A stretch of 64,000 bases of DNA from JAJDXW01 sp965202895 (GTDB taxonomy: Bacteria > Pseudomonadota > Gammaproteobacteria > HK1). Positions 1 to 7,809 of the stretch are shown piece by piece. A program made the position numbers and the translations under genes. Location of the stretch: positions 1,798,001-1,862,000 of the forward strand of contig OZ241901.1 of the NCBI GenBank assembly GCA_965202895.1, given 5' to 3'. Below the pieces are notes generated by a model. The model was not told the origin of the DNA. It did not search any database and was given only the letters and a program-made list of their open reading frames with translations. Numbering within the stretch: the stretch's first letter is position 1; each line of letters opens with the position of its first letter.

Positions 1-313
1 CCGCGAGCCCCGCGTTCTCGATGACGGTGAGCGTGGCGAAGATGCTCGTGATCTGAAACGATCGGGCGAGCCCGAGCCGGGCGCGGCGGTGGGCGGGAAG
101 GTGGGCGATGGACCGGCCGTCGAGCTCGATGGTCCCGGCGTCGGGGAGCGTGGAGCCCGCGACCTGGGCGATGAAGGTCGTCTTGCCCGCGCCGTTGGGA
201 CCGATGATCGCGTGCGCCTCGTGCTCGAACACGTCGAGGTCGATGCCGTCGGAGGCGGTCACCCCGCCGAAATGCCGGGTGAGGCCCCGTACGGAGAGCA
301 GCGGCGCGCTCAT
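1..313 (-). CDS. livG: Liv-type ABC transporter ATP-binding protein, LivG-like (3' end outside window)
   Basis: Cytoplasmic ATPase subunit of a branched-chain-amino-acid-type ABC importer; only the first 104 residues are in the window. The translation opens MSAPLLSVRGLTRHFGG, carries the Walker A motif GPNGAGKTT at about residues 39-47, and runs into the Q-loop region (LARSFQITSIF), which is typical of LivG. The ATG at 311-313 is the only good start before the family-conserved N-terminus. It should be the continuation of the livK-livH-livM operon to its right, but the two parts are separated by a cyclase gene on the opposite strand. A LivF partner is expected just outside the window to the left. 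The family assignment is firm; the transported substrate is unknown. Confidence 0.9.
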   Translation of the reverse strand, partial: MSAPLLSVRGLTRHFGGVTASDGIDLDVFEHEAHAIIGPNGAGKTTFIAQVAGSTLPDAGTIELDGRSIAHLPAHRRARLGLARSFQITSIFATLTVIENAGLA

Positions 314-347
314 TCCCCGGGGCCCGCGTGCGTGAATGCGGGACCAG

Positions 348-377
348 CGCGGGAGACCACACCGCGGGAGACCACAC
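348..377. repeat. 15-bp tandem duplication, two perfect copies
   Basis: The unit CGCGGGAGACCACAC occurs at 348-362 and again at 363-377, directly before the cyclase ATG at 379. If translation began at an upstream in-frame GTG or ATG, the duplication would appear as a GDHT repeat in the protein. It more probably lies in the 5' untranslated leader. Confidence 0.85.
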
Positions 378-378
378 G

Positions 379-1767
379 ATGGCGGGTAGACGAATGCGAT
401 GGCTCGGGCTCACGGACGGAGACGTTCGGAGGTTTCCGGAGCGCGTGCACACCGAGATCCGGCGGCAACGGGCCGAGAGCCAGCGGCTCATCAGCCTGCT
501 CCAGCTCGGCGTCGTGCTGTTCTTCATGTTCCTGGCCGCCATCCAGCCCGCGCAACCGGAGGCCGGCCGCGACCCGGACGTCGTCGATCCGGTTTCGATC
601 GCCCTCGGCGGATATGCGCTGTTCACCCTGGGCCGCCTGTACCTCTCGTGGCGGGAGCGCCTCGCGCCCTGGCTGCTGTACCTCTCCATCGTCGCGGACA
701 TGGCGTTGCTCTTCGCCCTCATCTGGTCCTTCCATATCGAGTACGGACAGCCGCCGTCGTTCTATCTCAAGGCTCCGACCATGATCTACGTCTTCATCTT
801 CATCGGGCTCCGGGTGCTCACCTTCGAAGTCCGCTACGTGGTAGCGGCGGGGCTCGCCGCCGCCGCCGGGTGGGTAGCCCTCTCCGCCTACGCCGTCCTC
901 GCCTCCGGGGGGTGGGAGATGGTCACCCGGGACTACGTCGAGTACATGACGTCCAACTCGATCCTGATCGGCGCCGAGGCGGACCGGATCATCACCATCC
1001 TCGTGGTGACCGTGATCCTCGCGGCGGGGATGAACCGGGCGCAGCGGCTGGTCGTCCGGGCCGCGACGGAGGGCGAGGCGGTGCGGGACCTCGCCCGCTT
1101 CTTCTCGCCCGAGGTCGCCCACCAGATCACCGCCTCCGAGCAGGTGGTCGAGGCGGGGAGCGGCGAAGCGCGGGACGCCGCCATCGTGTTCTGCGACATC
1201 CGCGGGTTTACCCGGTCCTCGCAGACCGTTTCGCCGAGCGAGGTGATCGCGATGCTGACCGACTACCAACACGCGCTCGTTCCGGCCATCCAGGCCCACG
1301 GCGGAACCATCGACAAGTTCATGGGCGACGGCATCATGGCCACGTTCGGAGCGGTCCGGCCCTCGGAGACGGCGGCCGCGGACGCGCTGCGGGGGGTGGA
1401 GGCGGTGATGCAGGCCGCCGCCGGGTGGAACCGCCGCCGCGCCGCCGAGGGCCGGCCGGTTCATCGGGTGAACGCGGCGGCGGCCTTCGGCCCCATCGTG
1501 TTCGGCGCGGTGGGCGACCGGGAGCGGCTGGAGTACACCGTCATCGGCGCTCCCGTCAACCAGGCCGCGAAGCTCGAGAAGGCGAACCGGACCGAAGGGG
1601 TGGACGCGCTGACGGACCGCGGCACGTTCGAGGCCGCGGTCCGGCAGGGCTACGCGGCAGGGTCGTTCGAGCACCGTTCGGGCTCCCGGATCGAGGGGTT
1701 CGACGAGCCGGTGGATCTCGTGGTCCTCGCGGCCCGGCCGAGCAGTCCGTCGAGCCCCCCCGGGTAG
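379..1767 (+). CDS. Membrane-anchored class III adenylate/guanylate cyclase
   Basis: Predicted to make cyclic AMP (or cGMP) at the inner membrane. About six hydrophobic segments fill residues 37-230 (for example LISLLQLGVVLFFMFLAAI), followed by a class III catalytic domain to about residue 440. The two metal-binding Asp are in FCDIRGFT and FMGDGIMATFG, and the adenine-type Lys is in IDKFMGD. The second purine position is Thr (EYTVIG). The transition-state Asn is kept in PVNQAAKLE, but the usual Arg of the VNxAAR motif is Lys. Such Lys variants exist in bacterial cyclases, so activity remains plausible. The start at 379 puts the tandem repeat in the leader; in-frame alternatives exist upstream, the longest at 328. 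The gene is antisense within the Liv operon, and its last 118 bp overlap the end of livM tail to tail. Confidence 0.85.
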   Translation: MAGRRMRWLGLTDGDVRRFPERVHTEIRRQRAESQRLISLLQLGVVLFFMFLAAIQPAQPEAGRDPDVVDPVSIALGGYALFTLGRLYLSWRERLAPWLLYLSIVADMALLFALIWSFHIEYGQPPSFYLKAPTMIYVFIFIGLRVLTFEVRYVVAAGLAAAAGWVALSAYAVLASGGWEMVTRDYVEYMTSNSILIGAEADRIITILVVTVILAAGMNRAQRLVVRAATEGEAVRDLARFFSPEVAHQITASEQVVEAGSGEARDAAIVFCDIRGFTRSSQTVSPSEVIAMLTDYQHALVPAIQAHGGTIDKFMGDGIMATFGAVRPSETAAADALRGVEAVMQAAAGWNRRRAAEGRPVHRVNAAAAFGPIVFGAVGDRERLEYTVIGAPVNQAAKLEKANRTEGVDALTDRGTFEAAVRQGYAAGSFEHRSGSRIEGFDEPVDLVVLAARPSSPSSPPG

Positions 1768-2759
1768 AAGAGCACCACGAGGATGAGGATCAGGCCGAAC
1801 GCGAGCGGCCAGTAGATGCTGAATCCGGACAGGAGCTCCTCCAGGAGGATGAACGCGGCGGCGCCGAAGAGGGGCCCGAGGGCGCTCCCCGCCCCCCCGA
1901 GCACGACCATGAAGATGAGCTCCCCGGAGCGGGTCCAGTCCATCATCTCGGGGCTGATGAAGTTCGTGAAATTGCCGAGGAGCCAGCCCGCGAGCCCCGC
2001 GATCGTCCCCGCGAGGACGTAGCAGGCGAGCCGGTAGCGGAACGTGTCGAATCCGAGGGCCTTCATGCGGGCGTCGTTGTCGCGGGAGCCGCGGACGACG
2101 AGGCCGAAGCGCGAACGCACGATCCGGTGTACGAAACAGGTCACGAGCGCGAGGACCGCGAACGCGACGTAGTAGAGCCCCGCGCTGCTTTCGAGATCGA
2201 CGAGCCCTCCCGTCTCGCTCCGGAGCTCGATCACCAGTCCGTCGTCGCCCCCGTACTCCTCGATGCTGACGAACGCGAAATAGACCATCTGGGCGAAGGC
2301 GAGGGTGATCATGATGAAGTAGACCCCGCGGGTGCGAAGGCTCACCAGGCCCGTGACGAAGGCGAAGAGGGCGCTCGCACCGAGCGCGAGGGGAAGCTGG
2401 AACGCGGCGGAGTACTCCCCGTAGTAGGCCGGGATCCCGACCGCGTAGGCGCCGATCCCGAGATAGGCGGAGTGGCCGAAGCTGATCATCCCGCCATAGC
2501 CGAGGATCAGGTTGAGGCTCCCCGCCGCGATCGCGAGGATGAGGACCCGGGTCGCGAGGTCGAGGTAGAACGGCTGGTCGATCCAGGCCGCGAGCGGGGG
2601 CGCCGCGGCGAGGAGCCCGAAGGCGAGGGCCCCCGCAACCGCACGGGGGTCCCGGCTCGCACGCCGGAGCCGCGCGCCGACGGCCCCGGACCCCGAACCG
2701 GCGCCGGGGCGGTGATCGGAGCCGGAGCCGGAACCGGAACCGGGATCGGGCCGGACCAT
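1650..2759 (-). CDS. livM: Liv-type ABC transporter permease, LivM-like
   Basis: Inner-membrane permease of the first Liv importer, 369 aa. The body from about residue 45 is a typical LivM: repeated hydrophobic helices, the family motif LNLILGYGGMISFGHSAYLG near residues 83-102, and a permease EAA-like loop around SRDNDARMKALGFD. The ATG at 2757-2759 overlaps the livH stop (ATGA), which indicates translational coupling. Two things are odd. The N-terminus carries a Gly/Ser/Pro-rich stretch (PGSGSGSGS then GAGSGSG) encoded by CCGGAR microrepeats. The C-terminus extends beyond the normal LFYPGGL end by about 30 residues into the antisense cyclase gene. The family is certain; the start could be further in if the repeat is not translated. 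Confidence 0.9.
   Translation of the reverse strand: MVRPDPGSGSGSGSDHRPGAGSGSGAVGARLRRASRDPRAVAGALAFGLLAAAPPLAAWIDQPFYLDLATRVLILAIAAGSLNLILGYGGMISFGHSAYLGIGAYAVGIPAYYGEYSAAFQLPLALGASALFAFVTGLVSLRTRGVYFIMITLAFAQMVYFAFVSIEEYGGDDGLVIELRSETGGLVDLESSAGLYYVAFAVLALVTCFVHRIVRSRFGLVVRGSRDNDARMKALGFDTFRYRLACYVLAGTIAGLAGWLLGNFTNFISPEMMDWTRSGELIFMVVLGGAGSALGPLFGAAAFILLEELLSGFSIYWPLAFGLILILVVLFYPGGLDGLLGRAARTTRSTGSSNPSIREPERCSNDPAA
2717..2750. repeat. GC-rich hexamer microrepeat (CCGGAG/CCGGAA) inside the livM 5' end
   Basis: Successive CGGAGC and CGGAAC hexamers run through this stretch. On the minus strand they encode the alternating Gly-Ser N-terminal tract of LivM. The same repeat class recurs in ruvC, in an SDR gene and in intergenic DNA of this window. 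Confidence 0.75.
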
Positions 2760-3682
2760 CAGCGCACCCGGGGCGGGAACAGCCCCTGCGGCCGGAAGTA
2801 GAGGATGGCGGCCATCAGGATGTAGATGAGCATCGCCGATACCGCCGGCGCCGCCGTCTCCGCCGCCTGGCTGGAGAGCACCAGCTTCATCGCCCCGTCC
2901 AGGAACGAACGCCCCAGGGTGTCGATGAGCCCCACGATGAGGGCGGCGACGAAGGCGCCCCGGACCGAGCCGATCCCGCCGATGATGATGACCACGAAGG
3001 CGACGATGAGGATCTCGTTGCCCATGCCGATGCTCGCCTCGGTGATGGGGGCGATCAGCAGCCCGGCAAGGCCCGCGAGCGCCGCCCCGGCCCCGAAGAC
3101 GAGGGTGAAGAGAGCCTGGACGTTGATCCCGAGCGCGTTCACGAGCCGGGGATTCGAGGCTCCCGCCCGGACCAGCATCCCGGTCCGGGTCCGGGCGATG
3201 ACGATCCACATCGCGAGGGCGACGGCGAGTCCGGCCGCGATGATGAGGAGGCGGTAGACGGGGAAGACCACGCCCCCGGGCAGGACCACCTGGCCGTTCA
3301 GGCTCTGCGGCAGCGGGAAGCTCAGGCCCTCCGGGCCCCATACCAGGTGGACGAGGGTGTCGAAGACGAGGATGAGCCCGAACGTGGCGAGCACCTGGTC
3401 GAGGTGGTCGCGCTGGTAGAGGTGGCGGATGACGAGGACCTCGACCAGCACCCCGATCACGAAGGTGGCGGGGAGGGCGGCCAGGACCCCGAGCAGGAAC
3501 GAGCCCGTGGCGAGGGTGACCGTCGCGCACACGAACGCCCCCGCCATGTAGAGCGACCCGTGCGCGAGGTTCACGCAGTCCATGATCCCGAAGACGAGGG
3601 TGAGCCCCGCGGCGAGCAGGAAGAGGAGCACCCCGAGCTGGAGCCCGTTCAGGAGCTGGGTGGCGGCCAGGGTGAAGTCCAT
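2759..3682 (-). CDS. livH: Liv-type ABC transporter permease, LivH-like
   Basis: Inner-membrane permease of the first Liv importer, 307 aa, the usual LivH length. The N-terminus MDFTLAATQLLNGLQLGVLL followed by the hallmark LVFGIMDCVNLAHGSLYMAG is diagnostic. Further helices and the coupling-helix region (NPRLVNALGINVQ) follow, and the protein ends in the standard YFRPQGLF motif. It lies 174 bp downstream of the binding-protein gene, and its stop overlaps the livM start. The 174 bp before it (3683-3856) contain only GC-rich low-complexity sequence. It pairs with LivM to form the translocation channel. The substrate may be an amino acid, an amide, urea or another small polar compound; the sequence does not decide. 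Confidence 0.93.
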   Translation of the reverse strand: MDFTLAATQLLNGLQLGVLLFLLAAGLTLVFGIMDCVNLAHGSLYMAGAFVCATVTLATGSFLLGVLAALPATFVIGVLVEVLVIRHLYQRDHLDQVLATFGLILVFDTLVHLVWGPEGLSFPLPQSLNGQVVLPGGVVFPVYRLLIIAAGLAVALAMWIVIARTRTGMLVRAGASNPRLVNALGINVQALFTLVFGAGAALAGLAGLLIAPITEASIGMGNEILIVAFVVIIIGGIGSVRGAFVAALIVGLIDTLGRSFLDGAMKLVLSSQAAETAAPAVSAMLIYILMAAILYFRPQGLFPPRVR

Positions 3683-3856
3683 GGACTCGGGGGGCTCGGG
3701 GACCGGCCGGGGGGAGGAGCGGCGGCTTCGCGGGACGGTGGCCGGCGCCGGGCCGCGGACGGCGCTGGCGCCGGCGGCGGCCGTTCCGGCCGTCGTGGAC
3801 CCCGGCCGGGGAGCACGGGCGGCGTCCCCGGCCGGTTCGTTCGAACGACCGGGCGC

Positions 3857-5053
3857 CTACATGCCGCACTCGCTCGCGTAGGTGTCCTGGTGCGCGGTGT
3901 ACACCGTCTCCACGATCCGGGTGGTCCAGTCCCCCGCTTCGTCCGCCACCACCTCCCGCAGGTAGAAGTTCTGGATCGGGAGGTGGTTGTTGCCGTAGGA
4001 GTACGGGCCGCGGACGGAGGGGTAGTCCGCAGCGGCCATCGCCGCGCGCATCCCGTCCATGTCGTCCAGGTTGCCGTTCACCGCCTCGACCGCGCTCTCG
4101 ATGAAGAACACCGTGTCGTAGGACTGCGCCGCGTAGAACGACGGGTAGCGTCCGTACTTCTCGCGGAACGCGGACACGAACCTGCGGTTCTGCGGGAAGT
4201 CGAGATCGGGGGCCCAGAACTGGGTCATGAGGGAGCCGAGCACGCCCTTCAGCCCCGCCTTCTGCAGGAGCGGCAGGGAGATGGAGTCCACCGTGAACAC
4301 GGTGTAGAGCGGGACCTCGCCCACGAGCCCCGCCTGCTCGTACTGCTTGATGAACGCCGGCCCGGCGCGGCCGGGATAGAACACGAAGATCGCGTCCGCC
4401 CCCGAAGCGCGGGCCTTGGCCAGCTCGGCGGAGAAGTCGAGCTGCGCGTCCTTGCCCCACTTCGTCATGTCCTTGCCGACCACCTCGCCCGCGAAGGTGC
4501 GCTCGACCCCGGCCACCATGTTCTTCCCGGCCGCGTAGTTGGGGGCCATGACGTAGAGCTTCTTCACGCCCTTGCGGTTGAGGACCTCGCCCATCGCCAT
4601 CGGGGTCTGGTCGTTCTGCCAGGAGGTCGAGAAGAAGTTCTCGTGGCAGAGCTTGCCGGCGAGCTGGGAAGGGCCGGCGTTCGAGCTGATGAGGAACTTG
4701 CCGGCGTCGAGCACGGATTTGCGGGATGCGAGCAGGACGTGCGACCAGATGAACCCCGCTACGAAATCGACGTCGTCGGACTTGACGAGCTTGTCCGCCT
4801 TCTGCTTGCCGACCTCGGGCCGGAAGCCGTCGTCCTCGTAGAGGACCTCGACGTCGAGCCCGGCCATCTTGCCGCCGACGTGCTCCACGGCGAGATCGAC
4901 CGCATCCTTCATGTCCCGGCCGATCACGCCGGCCCCGGTGGTGAGGGTGGTCACGAAGCCGATCCTGACCTTGTCGGCCCCCTTGGCGGGGGAGAAGGCA
5001 AGGGCGAGAAGGCAGGTGGCGAGCCCGAGGGCGATCGTCGGCTTGTTGCACAT
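3857..5053 (-). CDS. livK: Liv-type periplasmic substrate-binding protein
   Basis: Periplasmic receptor (type I Leu/Ile/Val-binding fold) for the first Liv importer, 398 aa. A classical signal peptide is visible (hydrophobic IALGLATCLLALAFSPAKG, cleavage near AKGAD), followed by KVRIGFVTTLTTGAGVIGRD, the family's first strand and ligand loop. The start is supported by an AAGGAGG ribosome-binding site about 7 bases upstream of the ATG at 5051-5053. It is the first transport gene of the minus-strand operon and lies 54 bp after the BtuF-like gene. The middle of the protein (SNAGPSQLAGKLCHENFFST) resembles receptors for aromatic or amide-type ligands more than LivJ itself, but that is only an impression. 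Confidence 0.92.
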   Translation of the reverse strand: MCNKPTIALGLATCLLALAFSPAKGADKVRIGFVTTLTTGAGVIGRDMKDAVDLAVEHVGGKMAGLDVEVLYEDDGFRPEVGKQKADKLVKSDDVDFVAGFIWSHVLLASRKSVLDAGKFLISSNAGPSQLAGKLCHENFFSTSWQNDQTPMAMGEVLNRKGVKKLYVMAPNYAAGKNMVAGVERTFAGEVVGKDMTKWGKDAQLDFSAELAKARASGADAIFVFYPGRAGPAFIKQYEQAGLVGEVPLYTVFTVDSISLPLLQKAGLKGVLGSLMTQFWAPDLDFPQNRRFVSAFREKYGRYPSFYAAQSYDTVFFIESAVEAVNGNLDDMDGMRAAMAAADYPSVRGPYSYGNNHLPIQNFYLREVVADEAGDWTTRIVETVYTAHQDTYASECGM

Positions 5054-5107
5054 GTCGTTGGCCTCCTTCGGGTGCGCCGTCCATCCGGCGCCGCCGCATG
5101 GTTGGTT

Positions 5108-5983
5108 TCAGCAGATGATAAGCGAAAGAGGGGATGAGGAACGAAGGCAGCGTTCCGCGAAGCGGGCGAGATACCGGAGCCCCGGGATCGCGCGGCTGCC
5201 GTACCAGGAGACCATCTCGGCGTCGATGAGCGCGATCGGCGCCCGTGCGCCGCCCGGGGCGGCGCGGACGAGCGCGGCGTGCCGCGGCTTGAACGGGTAG
5301 GGCTCGCTCGCGAGGAGAACGAGGTCGACGCCGGCGAAGAGGGGTTCGTCGAGGCTCACCACCGGGTAGCGCACGCCGGGATCGTGGGCGATCGTCTCCC
5401 AGTGGACGAGGGCGAGGGTGCGCGAGATGTAGGTGTCGCGCGACACCGTCATCCACGGCTCCTTCCAGATGAGGTACAGCACCCGGCGGGGCGACAGCCG
5501 GCCCGCCGCCTCCTCGACCGCCTCGAGCGCCTCCGCGAACGCGCCCGCGAGGCGCTCCGCCGCCTTCTCCCGCCCGAAGACCGAGCCGAGGAGCCGGTAC
5601 AGGGCGGGGTTGTCGGCAGGATCGAGGGGGTGGGTGACGATGACGTGGGGGGTGAACGTCTCGATGGCCTCCACGTCGCTCCTCCGGTTCTCGTCCACGT
5701 TCACGATGACGTGGGTGGGCCGGAGCCGGCGCAGCCGGTCGATCCGGACCGTCTTCGTGCCTCCCACCCGCGGGACCTCCTCGAGCGCGGGCCGCGGATG
5801 GACGCAGAAGGTGGTGCGGCCGGCCACGAAGGGGCCGAGCCCGAGGTCGAAGAGCAGCTCCGTGATGCTCGGGACGAGGGAGACGACCCGAGGCCCGGCC
5901 CCGGCCCGGGGGTGCTCGCGGCCCGCGTAGTCGGTGCGCGCCGAGTTCACCGCCGGGGGACCGGGCGCCTGCGGGCGGGGCAC
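5108..5983 (-). CDS. BtuF-like helical-backbone binding-fold protein without signal peptide
   Basis: Belongs to the helical-backbone metal-receptor (BtuF/FepB-like, class III binding protein) family. The core runs from RVVSLVPSITELLFDLGLG (about residues 32-50) through VGGTKTVRIDRLRRLRPTHVIV to the C-terminal EMVSWYGSRAIPGLRYLARF. Length is 291 aa from a GTG at 5983, or 280 aa from a GTG at 5950; the later start is equally plausible. No signal peptide or lipobox is visible. This suggests a cytoplasmic member, a known subgroup whose role is not established. No cognate BtuC/BtuD genes are nearby. It sits between the crotonase gene and livK in one minus-strand run. Confidence 0.75.
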   Translation of the reverse strand: MPRPQAPGPPAVNSARTDYAGREHPRAGAGPRVVSLVPSITELLFDLGLGPFVAGRTTFCVHPRPALEEVPRVGGTKTVRIDRLRRLRPTHVIVNVDENRRSDVEAIETFTPHVIVTHPLDPADNPALYRLLGSVFGREKAAERLAGAFAEALEAVEEAAGRLSPRRVLYLIWKEPWMTVSRDTYISRTLALVHWETIAHDPGVRYPVVSLDEPLFAGVDLVLLASEPYPFKPRHAALVRAAPGGARAPIALIDAEMVSWYGSRAIPGLRYLARFAERCLRSSSPLSLIIC

Positions 5984-6056
5984 GAGCGGCCGGAGGACGC
6001 GCCGTTCCCATGACCGGTTCCGGCTCGCGCCGGGGACCGCTCGGCCCCCTCGCCGG

Positions 6057-6854
6057 CTACCGGTCTCCGGCCGGCGCCGCCCATCGCGGCGGGCGCTTGT
6101 CGAGGAACGCGCCGACCCCCTCCTGGGCGTCGTCGGCCATCATGTTGCACGCCATGACCCCCCCCGCGTACCGGTGGGCGTCCGTGAGACCCAGCTCGAT
6201 CTGCCGGTAGAACATGCGCTTCCCGGTCGCCACGGTCGCGGCCGGCTTGGCGCGGATCGTGTCGCAGAGGCCGGCGACCGCCTCGTCCAGCGCCTCGGGC
6301 GGGGCCACCCGGTTCACGAGGCCGCGGGCCCGCGCCGTCTCGGCGTCGATGAACCCTCCGGTGAAGAGCATCTCGAACGCCTGCTTGCGCGCGACGTTGC
6401 GGCTCAATGGGACGCTCGGGGTGGAGCAGAACAGGCCGTGGTCGATCCCGTTGACCGCGATCCGCGCCTCCGTGCTCGCCACCGCGAGGTCGCAGGTCGC
6501 GAGGAGCTGGCAGCCGGCCGCGGTGGCGAGCCCGTTGACCCGCGCGACGACCGGCTGAGGAAGGCCGACGATGCTCAGCATCATGCGGCTGCAACGCTCG
6601 AACAGGGCTTCCTGGAACGCCTGGTCCCGGTGGGCGTGCATTTCCTTCAGATCGTGCCCCGCGCAGAACGCCCGCCCGGCGCCGGTCAGGACCACGACCC
6701 TTACCGACGGGTCCTTCGCGATGCGGTCGAGCGCGCCCTGGAGGGCGGCGATCATCGATCCGGACAGGGGGTTGAGGCGGTCCGGGCGGTTCAGGGTCAG
6801 GGTGGCGACGCCGGCGGCGGCGGCCTCGATGAGCTCCGGGCTCGTATCGTTCAT
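6057..6854 (-). CDS. Enoyl-CoA hydratase/isomerase family protein, ECHDC3-like
   Basis: Crotonase-fold protein of 265 aa. Family features are GVATLTLNRPDRLNPLSG near the N-terminus, the oxyanion-hole loop GRAFCAGHDLKEM, and the second oxyanion element around ATAAGCQLLATCDLA. The start is the ATG at 6852-6854, with GGAGGAG just upstream. The two glutamates that hydrate enoyl-CoA in classical crotonase appear to be missing: the first is Gln in AAGCQL, and the second region reads NGIDHGLFCSTP. This pattern resembles the ECHDC3 subgroup, so hydratase activity should not be assumed. It is the first gene of the minus-strand Liv operon and diverges from yebC. Confidence 0.82.
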   Translation of the reverse strand: MNDTSPELIEAAAAGVATLTLNRPDRLNPLSGSMIAALQGALDRIAKDPSVRVVVLTGAGRAFCAGHDLKEMHAHRDQAFQEALFERCSRMMLSIVGLPQPVVARVNGLATAAGCQLLATCDLAVASTEARIAVNGIDHGLFCSTPSVPLSRNVARKQAFEMLFTGGFIDAETARARGLVNRVAPPEALDEAVAGLCDTIRAKPAATVATGKRMFYRQIELGLTDAHRYAGGVMACNMMADDAQEGVGAFLDKRPPRWAAPAGDR

Positions 6855-7050
6855 GTCTCCTCCTCGTCCGGATCCTCGTCCGCCGCCGCCGGCATGGCAC
6901 GGCACGGTGAGACGTTCGGGCCGGCGATGGTATTCTGCCTTCCCGACCCCGGCGAAGCGAGCGGGCGGAAGCCGGGCGGAAACCGGACGGAAACCGGGGG
7001 TGCGGGCGCGCCCCGCGCCGGGGCCCGCCCACGGATTCGAACCGAGCGCC

Positions 7051-7809
7051 ATGGCGGGACACAGCAAATGGGCCAACATCCAGCACCGCAAGGGCGCGCA
7101 GGACGCCCGGCGGGGCAAGCTCTTCTCACGCCTCGTCCGCGAGGTCTCGATCTCGGCCCGGCTCGGCGGGCCGAGCCCCGACGGCAACCCTCGGCTCCGC
7201 CAGGCGATCGACAAGGCCCTCGCCGGCAACGTCCCCAAGGACACGATCGAGCGCGCCGTGCGGCGCGCGAGCGGTGACGCGGCCCTCGGCAACCTCGAGG
7301 AGGTCCGCTACGAAGGCTTCGGCCCCGGCGGGGCGGCGGTCATCGCCGACTGCGTGACCGGCAACCGCAACCGGACGGTGGCCGAGGTCCGGCGCGCGTT
7401 CACGAAGTGCGGCGGCAACCTCGGGTCGGACGGGTCCGTCGGCTACCTGTTCCACCGCGTCGGCCAGCTGCGCTACCCCGCGGAGGTGGACGAGGACGCG
7501 CTGATGGAAGCCGCGATCGAAGCCGGCGCCGAGGACGTGGCCGCCAACGGGGACGGCTCGTTCGACGTCGTGACACGGCCCGAGGAGTACGAGGCGGTGC
7601 GCGATGCGCTTCGAGCGGCGGGTTTCGATCCCGAGGAGGCGGGGGTGACCCTGCGGGCGGTCTCCAGCGTCTCGCTCGACCTCGCCGAATCGGACCGCAT
7701 GGCGCGCCTCATCGAGGCCCTCGAAGACCTGGACGACGTTCAGCAGGTCTATTCGAATGCCGCCGTTTCGCTCGATACGCCCGCCCGCCTCGATCCGGCC
7801 CGGGCCTGA
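7051..7809 (+). CDS. yebC: YebC/PmpR family translation/transcription factor
   Basis: A YebC/TACO1 family protein of 252 aa, the normal length. Family members help ribosomes through difficult proline-containing stretches, and some act as transcription regulators. The opening MAGHSKWANIQHRKGAQDARR is the signature of the family, followed by the conserved RLRQAIDKALAGNVPKDTIE and YEGFGPGGAAVI blocks. The ATG at 7051 is unambiguous. The TGA at 7807-7809 overlaps the ruvC ATG by one base, placing it at the head of the ruvCAB operon as in most gammaproteobacteria. The divergent promoter region (6855-7050) contains GGAAAC/GGACGG-type microrepeats. Confidence 0.96.
   Translation: MAGHSKWANIQHRKGAQDARRGKLFSRLVREVSISARLGGPSPDGNPRLRQAIDKALAGNVPKDTIERAVRRASGDAALGNLEEVRYEGFGPGGAAVIADCVTGNRNRTVAEVRRAFTKCGGNLGSDGSVGYLFHRVGQLRYPAEVDEDALMEAAIEAGAEDVAANGDGSFDVVTRPEEYEAVRDALRAAGFDPEEAGVTLRAVSSVSLDLAESDRMARLIEALEDLDDVQQVYSNAAVSLDTPARLDPARA

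Noticed and set aside
1650..6011. A continuous minus-strand open frame of about 1450 codons that would fuse livM with upstream genes
   Set aside because: Only the livM part has family similarity. The rest is antisense or out of frame to livH, livK and the BtuF-like gene, and stays open because of the high GC content.
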